From Clostridium tepidum (lineage in GTDB: Bacteria; Bacillota; Clostridia; Clostridiales; Clostridiaceae), in contig NZ_MRAE01000002.1 of the NCBI RefSeq assembly GCF_002008345.1, positions 98,833-162,832 on the forward strand: a DNA stretch of 64,000 nucleotides. The letters run 5' to 3'. The position numbers and the translations under genes are program-made. The notes under the pieces are model-generated. The model worked only from the letters and a program-made list of their open reading frames with translations, searched no databases and was not told the origin of the DNA. Positions within the stretch are counted from its first letter, which is position 1. The number at the start of each line of letters is the position of its first letter. This document shows, piece by piece, positions 1 through 8,466 of the stretch.

Positions 1-75
1 TGATACAAGCCCTGTATCTATACTATCATATCCATCACATATATTGGCCACATGCATCATTTGCAATTCATTCAT
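1..75 (-). CDS. N-terminus of an unrecognised gene, cut by the window edge
   Basis: An open frame starts with ATG at 75 and runs off the left edge (25 codons, beginning MNELQMMHVANICDGYD). A clear Shine-Dalgarno, GGAGGGAAG, sits just upstream at about 81-89, so this is probably a real start. Too little is present to assign a family. It lies beyond the terminator at 227-256 and so belongs to a different transcription unit from the VanZ-like gene. Confidence 0.55.
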   Translation of the reverse strand, partial: MNELQMMHVANICDGYDSIDTGLVS

Positions 76-226
76 CTATACTTCCCTCCTATTTAATTCT
101 AATATTTCATAACAAATATTTTTCCCTTTGTTTTAATTACTATACAATTCAATTAATTTTGTTACTTTAAAATTTATCTTTATGTAATTTAATGTATTCT
201 AATAAAAACACTATTCTTTTAACAAA

Positions 227-256
227 AAGAGAAACGCCAATCCTAACGTTTCTCTT
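227..256 (-). terminator. Rho-independent terminator after the VanZ-like gene
   Basis: A perfect 10-bp stem (AAGAGAAACG against CGTTTCTCTT, 10-nt loop) is followed on the minus strand by TTTTTGTT. It closes the yjfB-vanZ transcription unit. Confidence 0.8.
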
Positions 257-324
257 CTTACCTATTATTCTTATTTAATTCTTTATATAAATATCTTAAA
301 GTATGGTTAAATAAATAATATATT

Positions 325-774
325 TTATTTTCTCTTTCTACTTTTTCTTATAGATTTAAATATATATATTAAAAAAAGCCCTACAAATACTCCTATAGAA
401 TCTATAAATACATCCCTTATCTTTCCTTCTCTTCCTGGAATAAAAATTTGATGAAATTCATCTGTGCAAGCATATAAAATAGTAGTACTTGATGCTTTTA
501 TTTTAATATTTTTATAAAAAGTATTCTTAAAAGCAAAGTATAAAAGCATAAATAGTATAAAATATTCTGTTATATGAGCTGCTTTCCTTATTAAAAAGTT
601 TAGAAAATCATAATCTATATATTTAAAAAAATTTATTTTCCCTTTTATTAGAGCATCTGCTATAACAAAATTATTTTTATTTGATGCTTCTGCATGTTGA
701 TTTGAAAAAAGAAATATTATAATCATCCAAATAAAGGACGGTAAAAACCATATTAGTTTTCTAAGCTTATTCAT
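325..774 (-). CDS. VanZ-like family membrane protein
   Basis: This 149-residue protein has the VanZ family signatures: RKAAHITEY (63-71), DEFHQIFIPGREG (105-117) and DVFIDSIG (121-128). Hydrophobic segments at about 7-23, 71-88 and 125-139 suggest an integral membrane protein with a basic C-terminus. VanZ was named from teicoplanin resistance, but most clostridial homologues have no known role, and no resistance genes are nearby. It starts 10 bases after yjfB and is probably co-transcribed with it, ending at the terminator at 227-256. Confidence 0.85.
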   Translation of the reverse strand: MNKLRKLIWFLPSFIWMIIIFLFSNQHAEASNKNNFVIADALIKGKINFFKYIDYDFLNFLIRKAAHITEYFILFMLLYFAFKNTFYKNIKIKASSTTILYACTDEFHQIFIPGREGKIRDVFIDSIGVFVGLFLIYIFKSIRKSRKRK

Positions 775-784
775 AATAAACTCT

Positions 785-961
785 CTATCCTTTTAAATCT
801 ATATTTTGTCCTAAGTTTGGATCCACTAACTCTTTTATCATTTCTCTCATTTGAGCTGCATTTTGTTTTGAAGTATTCATAGTAATTTTCATTAAAGATA
901 AAGAAACTTCCTGTGCAAGTTTTCCTTGATGTAATGCCATAGATAATCCGCCTATATCCAT
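785..961 (-). CDS. YjfB-family putative motility protein (58 aa)
   Basis: Reading the frame that begins ATG GAT ATA gives a 58-residue protein starting MDIGGLSMALHQGKLAQEV, with SKQNAAQM in the middle and LGQNIDLKG at the end. This closely resembles the YjfB putative motility family, which in Bacillus is associated with the SigD motility regulon. A GGAGGTAAC ribosome binding site sits three bases before the ATG. A longer open frame (771-974) overlaps it but looks like no protein and lacks a site. Its place beside chemoreceptor and flagellin genes fits a motility role; the molecular function is unknown. Confidence 0.85.
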   Translation of the reverse strand: MDIGGLSMALHQGKLAQEVSLSLMKITMNTSKQNAAQMREMIKELVDPNLGQNIDLKG

Positions 962-978
962 ATGTTACCTCCATTAAT

Positions 979-1000
979 CATATTTTATATATGATTATTT
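979..1000 (-). promoter_or_regulatory. Inverted repeat just upstream of the yjfB ribosome binding site
   Basis: AATCATAT and ATATGATT form an 8-bp inverted repeat a few bases before the GGAGGTAAC site of yjfB. It could be an operator or an mRNA hairpin. In DNA this AT-rich, chance palindromes are common, so the call is weak. Confidence 0.25.
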
Positions 1001-1145
1001 AAAATTCATATATAATGGTAATTATATCATATTTTATACTATACTTCTTTATAATATGATGATTTTTTAATCATTCATTATATTTTTATTACAAATTTAT
1101 ATACATTTTTGTTTTAACTTTTTATTAAAACAAAGGCTTTGATAT

Positions 1146-1331
1146 TCATTCATATTCAGATTTCATATATTGCAATATTAATTCATCCATTTCTCTGCTT
1201 AAATTTAATATTTTTTCCTCATCTCTATCCTTTTCTTCTAATGTAACACTTATTTTATATAGGTCTTGCCTTAGCTGATTCATTTTTTCAAATAACCCTT
1301 CTTTAGTTTTCAATTGTTTCCCACTCCCCAT
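1146..1331 (-). CDS. Spo0E-like sporulation regulatory protein
   Basis: A 61-residue, all-helical small protein with the Spo0E-family motif LSREMDELI near residues 43-51. Family members are aspartyl-phosphate phosphatases that remove phosphate from Spo0A and delay sporulation. The first ATG (1331) has no good ribosome binding site; an internal ATG at 1283 lies about 12 bases after AAGAAGGG and would give a 45-residue protein, the typical Spo0E size. The true start is therefore uncertain. It is separated from yjfB by about 180 bases of AT-rich sequence. Confidence 0.75.
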   Translation of the reverse strand: MGSGKQLKTKEGLFEKMNQLRQDLYKISVTLEEKDRDEEKILNLSREMDELILQYMKSEYE

Positions 1332-1506
1332 ATTTTCAAAATAAACATTAAATTAACTAACATTATTAATATCGTTGTTATAATAAAAATTTTTATATAT
1401 AATTTATTAATTTTTGTTAAATTATAAATAAATATGTAAAAATTATATATAATTACTTTGATTTATATATTTAATTTTTAACCATGCTTTATTTATAATT
1501 AAAATA

Positions 1507-1535
1507 ACCACCAACTATTATTTTAAGTTGGTGGT
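1507..1535 (-). terminator. Terminator after the chemoreceptor gene
   Basis: A perfect 10-bp stem (ACCACCAACT against AGTTGGTGGT, 9-nt loop) is followed on the minus strand by TATTTTAATT. It ends the second flagellin-chemoreceptor unit. The stretch 1332-1506 is otherwise AT-rich with no gene that I can see. Confidence 0.8.
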
Positions 1536-1548
1536 CTAGTATAAAACT

Positions 1549-2397
1549 TTATTTATATTTTTCTACAAAACCTTGTAGATTTTTAATAGTTTCATTAAGA
1601 GTTTCTATTCTAGATAAAATCTCCTCAGTAGAGGCAGCTTGTTCTTCACTAATAGCTCCTACATTTCCTATAGTATTATTAATTTCATTTACGCTATTAT
1701 TCATTTCATCTAATATTTTTTCAATATTTTTAACAGCCTCTTGAGATTGATCTGACAATTTTCTAACCTGACCTGCAACTACTGCAAATCCACGACCAGA
1801 TTCCCCTGCCCTTGCGGCTTCTATAGCTGCATTAAGTCCTAATAAATTAGTTTGAGTAGCAATACCTTTTATAAATTCTAGAATTTCAGAAGTATCATTT
1901 TTCTTATTGTTTAATTCTTCTACCATAGAAATAGCATTTTGACCTGACTTTGCTAAGCTATCCGCTGCTTCTGATACTTGAGCAGTATTTTCAGTTACTT
2001 GTTTAATATTCTCCACTAACTTATCAACATTTTCTATTAACTGATTATTATTTTCAAAATCTATTCCTGAGCTAAGAGTTCCTATAACTTCATTATTTAT
2101 ACCATAAATAGGAGTGAATATTGTTTTTATAGCCCTACCATATACTTCCTTTGGAATATTATCATAAGTATTCCTTTTATACTTAATACATTCCTCTATG
2201 GTTTTTATCCCCTTTATAGTTTTTCCTTCTGTTAAATCTAGTTCAAATTCATTTGCTCTATGATAACCAATATATTTTTCTAAATCCGTAAGCCCTACTA
2301 CAATATCCTCATGAGTAATTTTATTTATATAAGGTAATACTAATTTAAAAGCTGCTAATATTTCTTCATTACTTTGAGCTATACCATTTCCATCCAT
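1549..2397 (-). CDS. Soluble methyl-accepting chemotaxis protein
   Basis: About 282 residues from the ATG at 2397, chosen because GGGGAG lies 7 bases upstream; a GTG at 2421 is a poorer start. No transmembrane segment is present. The N-terminal ~130 residues look like a cytoplasmic sensory domain. The C-terminal half holds the conserved chemoreceptor hairpin tip ([20 protein letters not shown], then [14 protein letters not shown]). The signalling arms are short compared with membrane chemoreceptors. It presumably signals to CheA and CheW encoded at 35589-40506. It follows the second flagellin by 40 bases and is probably co-transcribed with it. Confidence 0.9.
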   Translation of the reverse strand: MDGNGIAQSNEEILAAFKLVLPYINKITHEDIVVGLTDLEKYIGYHRANEFELDLTEGKTIKGIKTIEECIKYKRNTYDNIPKEVYGRAIKTIFTPIYGINNEVIGTLSSGIDFENNNQLIENVDKLVENIKQVTENTAQVSEAADSLAKSGQNAISMVEELNNKKNDTSEILEFIKGIATQTNLLGLNAAIEAARAGESGRGFAVVAGQVRKLSDQSQEAVKNIEKILDEMNNSVNEINNTIGNVGAISEEQAASTEEILSRIETLNETIKNLQGFVEKYK

Positions 2398-2437
2398 TTT
2401 TATTCTCCCCTTTTTAATCACCTTGGTTTTTAATTAT

Positions 2438-3259
2438 TTATAAAAGCCATTTATTTATTACCATATTTATGCCTTCATTATTTAATCTTGCTGATACTAA
2501 CATAGATTTATTGTAATCTACAAGCACATCATCTCTAACAGATTTCATAATAGCTGTTGCCATATCTATATCTTCAATTCTAGATAAAGAAGCTGTTAAA
2601 TTACTACCAGAATTACTTGCATTATTAAAGGCATGTTGAAGATTATTTAAATGATTCCCTAGTTCCACTCTATTTTTTATAACTGTATTTAATGCATCTT
2701 TAATTTTCCCAATAGATTCATTAGAATTATCTACAGTATTTATACTTATAGTTTCTATCCCCAGAGCCTGTAAAGAATTATTAGTTAAGGTTAAATCGTA
2801 ACTTGCATAAGGATTATCTCTTGTTTGAATAACTAATGTTTTATCTTCATTTAAAAGTTTTATCCCATTAAATTCTATACTCTTTGCTATACCATCTATA
2901 TTTTCTTTTAGCTGATTAAATTCTTCTCCTATTGCTTGCCTATCATCATCTGTCAAAGTACCATTGGAAGCTTGTACCGATAATTCTTTCATCCGATGAA
3001 GAGTTTTTGTTATTTCATTCATAGCACCATCAGCTACTTGAACCATAGAAATACCATCCTGGGTATTTTTTTCTGCCATATTTAATCCTCTTACTTGAGC
3101 CTTCAAGCTTTCACTTATAGATAATCCGCCTGCATCATCTGCTGCCCTATTTATTCTTTTCCCTGAGGATAGTTTTTCTGTTAACTGGTTTTTAGATGTT
3201 TTATTTTTTGTTAATTTTGCAAAGGAATTTAAAAGAGATCCATTACTTTTAACAAACAT
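2438..3259 (-). CDS. Divergent second flagellin
   Basis: A 273-residue flagellin. The conserved N-terminal core is clear (LTEKLSSGKRINRAADDAG, then LSISESLKAQVRGLNMAEKN and QDGISMVQVADGAMNE), as is SRIEDIDMATAIMKS near the C-terminus. Both extreme ends are unusual: it begins MFVKSNGSLLNSFAKL rather than MIINHNLNAMN, and ends NNEGINMVINKWLL rather than the usual leucine/glutamine-rich end with LLR. Such ends govern export and filament packing, so it may be a minor or specialised subunit. The start is fixed by GGAGGTGG four bases upstream. It bounds the glycosylation island on the left, with flaA on the right. Confidence 0.9.
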   Translation of the reverse strand: MFVKSNGSLLNSFAKLTKNKTSKNQLTEKLSSGKRINRAADDAGGLSISESLKAQVRGLNMAEKNTQDGISMVQVADGAMNEITKTLHRMKELSVQASNGTLTDDDRQAIGEEFNQLKENIDGIAKSIEFNGIKLLNEDKTLVIQTRDNPYASYDLTLTNNSLQALGIETISINTVDNSNESIGKIKDALNTVIKNRVELGNHLNNLQHAFNNASNSGSNLTASLSRIEDIDMATAIMKSVRDDVLVDYNKSMLVSARLNNEGINMVINKWLL

Positions 3260-3285
3260 CTTTCCACCTCCATGTTATTTTTTCT

Positions 3286-3299
3286 AGGCCTCCTTGCCT
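3286..3299 (-). promoter_or_regulatory. Candidate CsrA-binding hairpin in the second flagellin leader
   Basis: On the minus strand AGGC-AAGGAG-GCCT forms a 4-bp stem with an AAGGA loop, 22 bases before the GGAGG Shine-Dalgarno at 3264-3271. CsrA recognises ANGGA in hairpin loops and often bridges two such sites. csrA and fliW lie at 26806-27455. The same arrangement is seen before flaA. Confidence 0.55.
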
Positions 3300-3315
3300 T
3301 TATATATCATTTTTA

Positions 3316-3343
3316 TTATCGTATAAGATTTAATAAAACTTAA
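3316..3343 (-). promoter_or_regulatory. Candidate SigD promoter for the second flagellin
   Basis: TTAAG, 17 bases, CGATAA on the minus strand, about 60 bases before the start codon. It matches the SigD-type pattern found before maf, tagD and pseI. Confidence 0.5.
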
Positions 3344-3358
3344 TTGAAATTGAAAAAG

Positions 3359-3380
3359 GATTTTTATAATATTAAAAATC
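3359..3380 (-). terminator. Weak terminator-like hairpin after pseG
   Basis: GATTTTT and AAAAATC form a 7-bp AT-rich stem followed on the minus strand by CTTTTTC. It lies between pseG and the second flagellin and could separate their transcripts. Confidence 0.35.
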
Positions 3381-3423
3381 TCTTACTTTCTTATATTTTA
3401 TAAACTTTTAATAAAAACTTATT

Positions 3424-4425
3424 TTATATTCCTATTTTCTCTATTTCTTTAACTAAGTTTTCTACTCCATCTTTATTAACAATTCGTTGATTCTTAATAA
3501 TTATTTCTCTATTTTCTAATTTACATATTTTTTTAATACTATGTATAATTATATTCTTTGTTAAATTTTCATACCATCCTAAATTATATATTATTCCTTC
3601 TTTATTCATTTTATATGCTATTTTCTCTTGATTATCAGCAACGATTAATCCTAGAGTTGGAACGCGGGAAACTGCAAGCTCATATAATGTGCTCCCACAG
3701 GCTGATATAGCTATGTCACATTTATTCATTATTTCAACCATATTAGAATTAAAATATAAATTTATATTATCCTTTAAATTCTTTAGCTTTACTAACTTTT
3801 CAATGTTTTCTTCTTTAAAAGATGATCCTATAACAATATGAAATTTAAGTTCTAAATCTTTTACATAATCACATATTGTATTAGTAATTCCATCAGGATC
3901 TCCCCCACCTACAGTTATCATAACATTTTGTACTTCTTTTTTAAGATTTTTATTAAAATTTTTTCTAAATTCTTTTCTTAACATAGTATAATTAGTTCCT
4001 AAAAACAACTTAGTATCTTTATTAACTTCATAAGAATACTCTTCTGCCCCAATGTTCTGATTTATTATAAAATCTACATTAAAATAATATAAGTTCATAT
4101 CATCTATATATCCAGTAATTTTAAACATATCTTTTGTTAAATTAAAATATTGTTCATTTACATCATAACTATCTGTTATTAAACAATCTGATGATATATT
4201 TTTCAATTCACTTAAAATATTATTTTCATTAATTGTTACTATATCAAAACCTTCAGCTTTAACTTTATCTATACCTTGTTTATATTTACTAGATAAAGGT
4301 ACATCTACTTTACATATATAAAAAACATCATTGGTTTTTGCTAATTCCTTAGCTAAAACCAATGTTCTCATAATATGTCCCATACCTATTTCAGAGCCAC
4401 CATCTGCCCTTATTGCTATTTTCAT
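3424..4425 (-). CDS. pseG: PseG-like UDP-sugar hydrolase (pseudaminic acid pathway)
   Basis: A 333-residue protein starting MKIAIRADGG, with the GMGHIMRT motif near the N-terminus (PseG has GxGHxxR) and a MurG-like two-domain fold with ITVGGGDPDG and ISACGSTLYELA in the C-terminal half. PseG removes UDP from the 2,4-diacetamido-trideoxyhexose before condensation by PseI. The ATG at 4425 follows AGGTGAG; the upstream GTG at 4434 is less likely. It stands alone at the far left of the island, separated from pseB and pseI by the phosphoglycerol cassette. A LegG role in a legionaminic pathway is less likely given the PseI-type partner. Confidence 0.8.
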   Translation of the reverse strand: MKIAIRADGGSEIGMGHIMRTLVLAKELAKTNDVFYICKVDVPLSSKYKQGIDKVKAEGFDIVTINENNILSELKNISSDCLITDSYDVNEQYFNLTKDMFKITGYIDDMNLYYFNVDFIINQNIGAEEYSYEVNKDTKLFLGTNYTMLRKEFRKNFNKNLKKEVQNVMITVGGGDPDGITNTICDYVKDLELKFHIVIGSSFKEENIEKLVKLKNLKDNINLYFNSNMVEIMNKCDIAISACGSTLYELAVSRVPTLGLIVADNQEKIAYKMNKEGIIYNLGWYENLTKNIIIHSIKKICKLENREIIIKNQRIVNKDGVENLVKEIEKIGI

Positions 4426-4613
4426 ACCACTCACCTAATCATTTCTTTTTTATATACTTTTTATTTATACAAAATATATTATTCTAAAACAATTTAAATA
4501 TTAAATCTTAACTATATCTCAATCCATTTCTATCTAACCCAAAAAATAAAACTAGAGCTTGTACCAATAACAAAAACATTATAAAATCTAAATTTTTTCA
4601 CTATAAAACACTT

Positions 4614-4769
4614 TTAAATACTAACATAAGATTCATGTATAGCGTTTGACTCTGCTCTCTCTGTTATAAGTTTACTTAAAAATACTATATTAAATTTATT
4701 TTTACAAGTAATTACCTGCTTTTTATAAAAACAAAAAATATATTTCTTAGATATATTTTTTATTTCCAT
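4614..4769 (-). pseudogene. Short open frame after the SGNH gene, possible gene relic
   Basis: A 51-codon frame (begins MEIKNISKKY, ends AIHESYVSI) starts one base after the stop of the SGNH gene. No strong ribosome binding site precedes it. After its stop the same frame stays open for about 27 more codons to near 4533. I recognise no family. It lies in the 345-base gap between the cassette and pseG and may be debris of a lost island gene. The rest of 4435-4613 shows nothing else. Confidence 0.3.
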
Positions 4770-4770
4770 T

Positions 4771-5877
4771 TTACCATTGTATTTCTTCATTTAATATTTG
4801 TGTAAATTTCTTTGCCCCTCTAGAATTTAAATGAGACACATCAGTAAAATCATCATCTTCAAATAAACCTGATCTAAAATAATCTATATATTGAAAATCA
4901 TATTCTTTTTTAAATTCATTAATTATGGAATGAAATTCACCTTCTATTCTCTTTGAAAAATATTTTGTATAATATTTCGAAGCTGGAAAAACTACTACTA
5001 TTGGTTTTATATTATTATCTCTTAAAAGTTTTAAATAGTTTTTAAATATTTCTTTATTTTCTTCTACAGTTTTAGGGTAATTTTTATTACAATCTCTTTC
5101 TGCTTGTTTTTTACCTAAATTTATTCTTTCTTGTGTTGAATAATTACTTAAATCTGAACTATTCCACTTAAACAAATAATTTCCTCTCTCATTTTTTTTA
5201 AATACTTTATCACATATGTTCTTACTTATATTATATTGATTATTAAAATCCTTAATAGACAATTCTTTATAATTATGTTTTTCTCCTAATACTCTATAGT
5301 ATAATATAACCCTATTTTTCATAGAAGATAGAGACATATCATATTGAAAGCTATAATATGCAAGTCCTATTATTGCATATTTTATTTTATTTTTTTTATA
5401 ACTATTTAAAATATACTCCACTATTTTATAATCATAAAATAAATCTTGACTTCCTAAAGCAAAATTATATCCTTTATTAATTAAAGCATTTTTATCTATT
5501 CCAACTCTAGCATAGGATATCCCCGTAATAATGGTACTTAATTCTTCAACTTTTTTATAATAGGCATCCATATATCCTTTCAGCGGATTATATAGTAAAC
5601 TATAGAACTTATAAAATTGCAACACTTTCTTACTATCTAAATCCATATGTAAGAGTTGATTATATATGCTTTCATTATATTGACTAGCTATTATTATATA
5701 ATCATATAAATAATTATATATTTCACTAGGCGGAACTATCTTTTTATCATAAAAATAATCTCCCCATTTAGAAGAATCATTATCTAAAAAAGCAAGTATT
5801 CTTACTTTTTCCATATTTAACACATTTAATACTAATTTGCAAGTAGAACCTGTACCAAAAATTAATATATTATACAT
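4771..5877 (-). CDS. Rossmann-module plus SGNH/GDSL-like hydrolase or acyltransferase
   Basis: 368 residues in two parts. Residues 1-90 are a Rossmann-like module (IFGTGS at 6-11, FLDNDSSKWG at 30-39, DYIIIASQY at 59-67), the same as in four other cassette enzymes. Residues 115-368 resemble SGNH hydrolases: a GISYA block at 119-123 in the nucleophile position and DVSHLN at 346-351, giving the Asp-x-x-His pair. Proteins of this type add or remove acyl groups on surface glycans. It starts inside the last codons of the GT2 gene (8-base overlap), so the two are translationally coupled. The exact substrate is unknown. Confidence 0.6.
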   Translation of the reverse strand: MYNILIFGTGSTCKLVLNVLNMEKVRILAFLDNDSSKWGDYFYDKKIVPPSEIYNYLYDYIIIASQYNESIYNQLLHMDLDSKKVLQFYKFYSLLYNPLKGYMDAYYKKVEELSTIITGISYARVGIDKNALINKGYNFALGSQDLFYDYKIVEYILNSYKKNKIKYAIIGLAYYSFQYDMSLSSMKNRVILYYRVLGEKHNYKELSIKDFNNQYNISKNICDKVFKKNERGNYLFKWNSSDLSNYSTQERINLGKKQAERDCNKNYPKTVEENKEIFKNYLKLLRDNNIKPIVVVFPASKYYTKYFSKRIEGEFHSIINEFKKEYDFQYIDYFRSGLFEDDDFTDVSHLNSRGAKKFTQILNEEIQW

Positions 5878-7042
5878 AGTTTATAAGTACTCCTCTTAAT
5901 TCTCTCCATGTAAATTTAATTTCATGCTTATTAATTTCATGCTTATTAAGCAACTCTAAATTAGAATTTGCATCTATATAATTTGAATGAATTTTTAGTG
6001 CTTTTAAAAAATATTCTTTAGCTAATTCTTTATTGTTCATTAATAAATATATACTACCTATATTATTTAATGCAGCTCCATGAAAAGAATTTAACTTTAA
6101 GACTTTATCAAAACTTATTCTTGCCTCTTCTATATGATTTCTTTTTAAGTAATATAATCCTAAATAAAAAAACAAACTATCGGAACTATATCCTAAACTA
6201 ATAGTCTGAGATAATTTATTGTACCCTTCTTCCCAATAATCAAATTTAAATAGCATAGACACAAAATCAATGGTATTTTTCTCATAAGGTAAATTTCTTC
6301 TATATATGCTACTCTCTATAAAATCAATATCATAATTTGATAAAACTTTTTTCTCTCCCTCAAGCATATTTTTTATATTTGACGATATATTATTTAAATG
6401 CCTTCTAAGCTTTATCATAGGTTTATTGATATATGCAAATCCGCCTTTCATGGCTAATTTTAGCCAGAGATCCCAATCTTCTGAGTAAACTAATTTTTCG
6501 TTAAAACCGCCACATTCTAAAAAAAATTTCTTATATACCAAAACTCCTGAAGTAGATATAATATAATTTCTCAAGAACTCATACCCTAAAATTTCCTTTG
6601 CTTCAACTTGTATACCTTTTATTATTTTACTTATTTCATTATCTTTTTCATCTATTTGAACATAAGCACTATAACATAATGCATATTTATCTTCTACTCC
6701 ATCATTTAATTCTTGTAATCTACTCTTATAACTTTCTATTAAAGTTAATTCAGCAATATCATCTGAATCCATAAATAGAATATAATCTGCCCTTGATATT
6801 TTAACTCCGTAATTTCTAGTATATGAAGCACCTTTGTTTTCTTGAAAATCTATAATCTTAACTATATCTTTATTATTTTCTTTTATTTGTCTTAGAATTT
6901 CTAACGTATCATCTGTACTAGCATCATTAATTAATATTATCTCTTTTACCTGAATAGTTTGATTGATTAAACTATCTACTGTTTTTTTTATAAATTTTTT
7001 ACAGTTGTAGCAAGGTATTATAGCTGAAATATTATAATCCAT
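5870..7042 (-). CDS. Family 2 glycosyltransferase with C-terminal TPR repeats
   Basis: 390 residues. The GT-A domain covers about 1-230: SAIIPCYN at the start, INDASTDDT (39-47) and the metal-binding MDSDD (91-95), then SEDWDLWLK. The C-terminal ~120 residues contain TPR-like helical repeats (FFYLGLYYLKRN, ALNNIGSIYLLMNN, AKEYFLKALKIH) that probably bind a partner or acceptor. It would transfer a sugar in building the island's glycan. Near the end NKHEI is duplicated by a 15-bp tandem repeat. Unlike its neighbours, it lacks the shared Rossmann module. It overlaps the next gene by 8 bases. Confidence 0.85.
   Translation of the reverse strand: MDYNISAIIPCYNCKKFIKKTVDSLINQTIQVKEIILINDASTDDTLEILRQIKENNKDIVKIIDFQENKGASYTRNYGVKISRADYILFMDSDDIAELTLIESYKSRLQELNDGVEDKYALCYSAYVQIDEKDNEISKIIKGIQVEAKEILGYEFLRNYIISTSGVLVYKKFFLECGGFNEKLVYSEDWDLWLKLAMKGGFAYINKPMIKLRRHLNNISSNIKNMLEGEKKVLSNYDIDFIESSIYRRNLPYEKNTIDFVSMLFKFDYWEEGYNKLSQTISLGYSSDSLFFYLGLYYLKRNHIEEARISFDKVLKLNSFHGAALNNIGSIYLLMNNKELAKEYFLKALKIHSNYIDANSNLELLNKHEINKHEIKFTWRELRGVLINYV
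5916..5945. repeat. 15-bp perfect tandem duplication inside the GT2 gene
   Basis: The unit TTAATTTCATGCTTA occurs twice back to back and encodes a duplicated NKHEI near the protein's C-terminus. Being a multiple of three it keeps the frame; slippage here would change length by five residues. Confidence 0.9.
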
Positions 7043-7045
7043 AAA

Positions 7046-8452
7046 CTAATTTCCTTCCATTAACCTATCTATATTACCCCAAACTCTATAACTAGAATTT
7101 CCATCCTTATAATGATGAATTATATCTGAAATTATATTTCTTTCTCTTTCATAATAATGTTCATCATTTAAACTATTGTATATCTCCTTTTCTAATTCTT
7201 TTTCATTTGAGCACTTAGGGCCCGGAGTCCAAAAATCATAAGGTTCTAACAAAAAACCTCTGTTTTCTTTATAATTCTCTAAATCCGTTGAAGCAAATAT
7301 AATGGGTCTATTTAATAATAAATAATCAAAATAAACAGATGAATAATCAGTAATTAAAAGATCTGCTGAATTTAAAATTTCATATAAATCACATCTGTGT
7401 TTAATTAAATCACTATCATTTAACAAATAGATATCATTTAACTGTAAATTTTTAATACTTTCTACTAATTCATTCTCTTGAGTAGGATGTATTTTAAGTA
7501 TCATAATACAATTATTATCCTTAAGAAATCTTGAGAGCCCATTCATATAAAAATTATTATTATTAAATATATACGAATCACTTTCTCCATTAGCTTCTCC
7601 ATAAATAGTTGTTCTAAATGTAGGCATATAAAAAATTACTTTTTTATCATTTAAATCTATATTTAAAATTTGAGCTAAATTAACCCTTCCATTACTTTTA
7701 AATAGAAAATCATTTCTTGGCATACCTGTAATTGTATATTTATCTCCCCAAACACCATAACAAGAATTTATTAGTGTACTATATGTCTGAGAATAAGAAA
7801 TTATTCTGTCTAGTTTATTCCATTGCATATGATTCAATTCTGGATTCTGAGACTTATATTTACTCATATAAGATAATCCTTTTAATGGTACGCCATGCCA
7901 TAATTGAATGTTTATCTGTTTATCATCATAAGCTCCATCATGAGTTCTAACAATCATTTTGCTAGTAACTAGATTGAAATAATAATCTTCATTTTTATTA
8001 TTTTTATCTATTAAATTTACATCATATTTGTTCTTTATGTAATTATTAATAAATTTATATAGCGCTAAAGTATTAGAACCTGAATTATTTTCTGTAATTA
8101 ATGATATCTTATTATCTATAACATTAAAATCTTGTATATACTCATAATCATAATGATAGACTTTATAATTTTGTTCTTTATCTTTAGATTGCAATTCAAA
8201 AACTCCAAATTTTTTTATCCCCATGCCCAATAATTGTTTTACAATTTCTAAATCATATTGACTTGTAATTATTATGTAAGAGTCTTTAATATCTTTTATT
8301 TCAGTTGGAGCTAGAACCTTTCTATTAGAAAACTGTTTTCCCCATTTTTGAGTATCATTGTCTGTGAAATAAACGATATTATATTCATGTTTTAAATAAT
8401 TTAATGCTATTTCACCTAACTTTGAAGCTCCAAATAGAATAATCTTCTCCAT
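7046..8452 (-). CDS. Rossmann-module plus CDP-glycerol glycerophosphotransferase
   Basis: 468 residues. Residues 1-88 are the shared Rossmann-like module (ILFGASKLGE, FTDNDTQKWG, SYIIITSQYD). The rest is a CDP-glycerol:glycerophosphotransferase domain of the TagB/TagF type, with LWHGVPLKGL, GMPRNDFLF and LITDYSSVYFDY in the expected order. It would transfer glycerol-phosphate from CDP-glycerol, made by the TagD-like enzyme at 13423-13818, to a glycan acceptor. There is no membrane segment. AAGGAG lies 11 bases before the ATG. A second, distinct copy is at 10885-12324, so two different acceptors or linkages are likely. Confidence 0.85.
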   Translation of the reverse strand: MEKIILFGASKLGEIALNYLKHEYNIVYFTDNDTQKWGKQFSNRKVLAPTEIKDIKDSYIIITSQYDLEIVKQLLGMGIKKFGVFELQSKDKEQNYKVYHYDYEYIQDFNVIDNKISLITENNSGSNTLALYKFINNYIKNKYDVNLIDKNNKNEDYYFNLVTSKMIVRTHDGAYDDKQINIQLWHGVPLKGLSYMSKYKSQNPELNHMQWNKLDRIISYSQTYSTLINSCYGVWGDKYTITGMPRNDFLFKSNGRVNLAQILNIDLNDKKVIFYMPTFRTTIYGEANGESDSYIFNNNNFYMNGLSRFLKDNNCIMILKIHPTQENELVESIKNLQLNDIYLLNDSDLIKHRCDLYEILNSADLLITDYSSVYFDYLLLNRPIIFASTDLENYKENRGFLLEPYDFWTPGPKCSNEKELEKEIYNSLNDEHYYERERNIISDIIHHYKDGNSSYRVWGNIDRLMEGN

Positions 8453-8466
8453 AATCTACTATCTCC

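Noticed and set aside
771..974. 67-codon minus-strand frame
   Set aside because: It is out of frame with the YjfB-like gene at 785-961, which has a strong ribosome binding site and family similarity.
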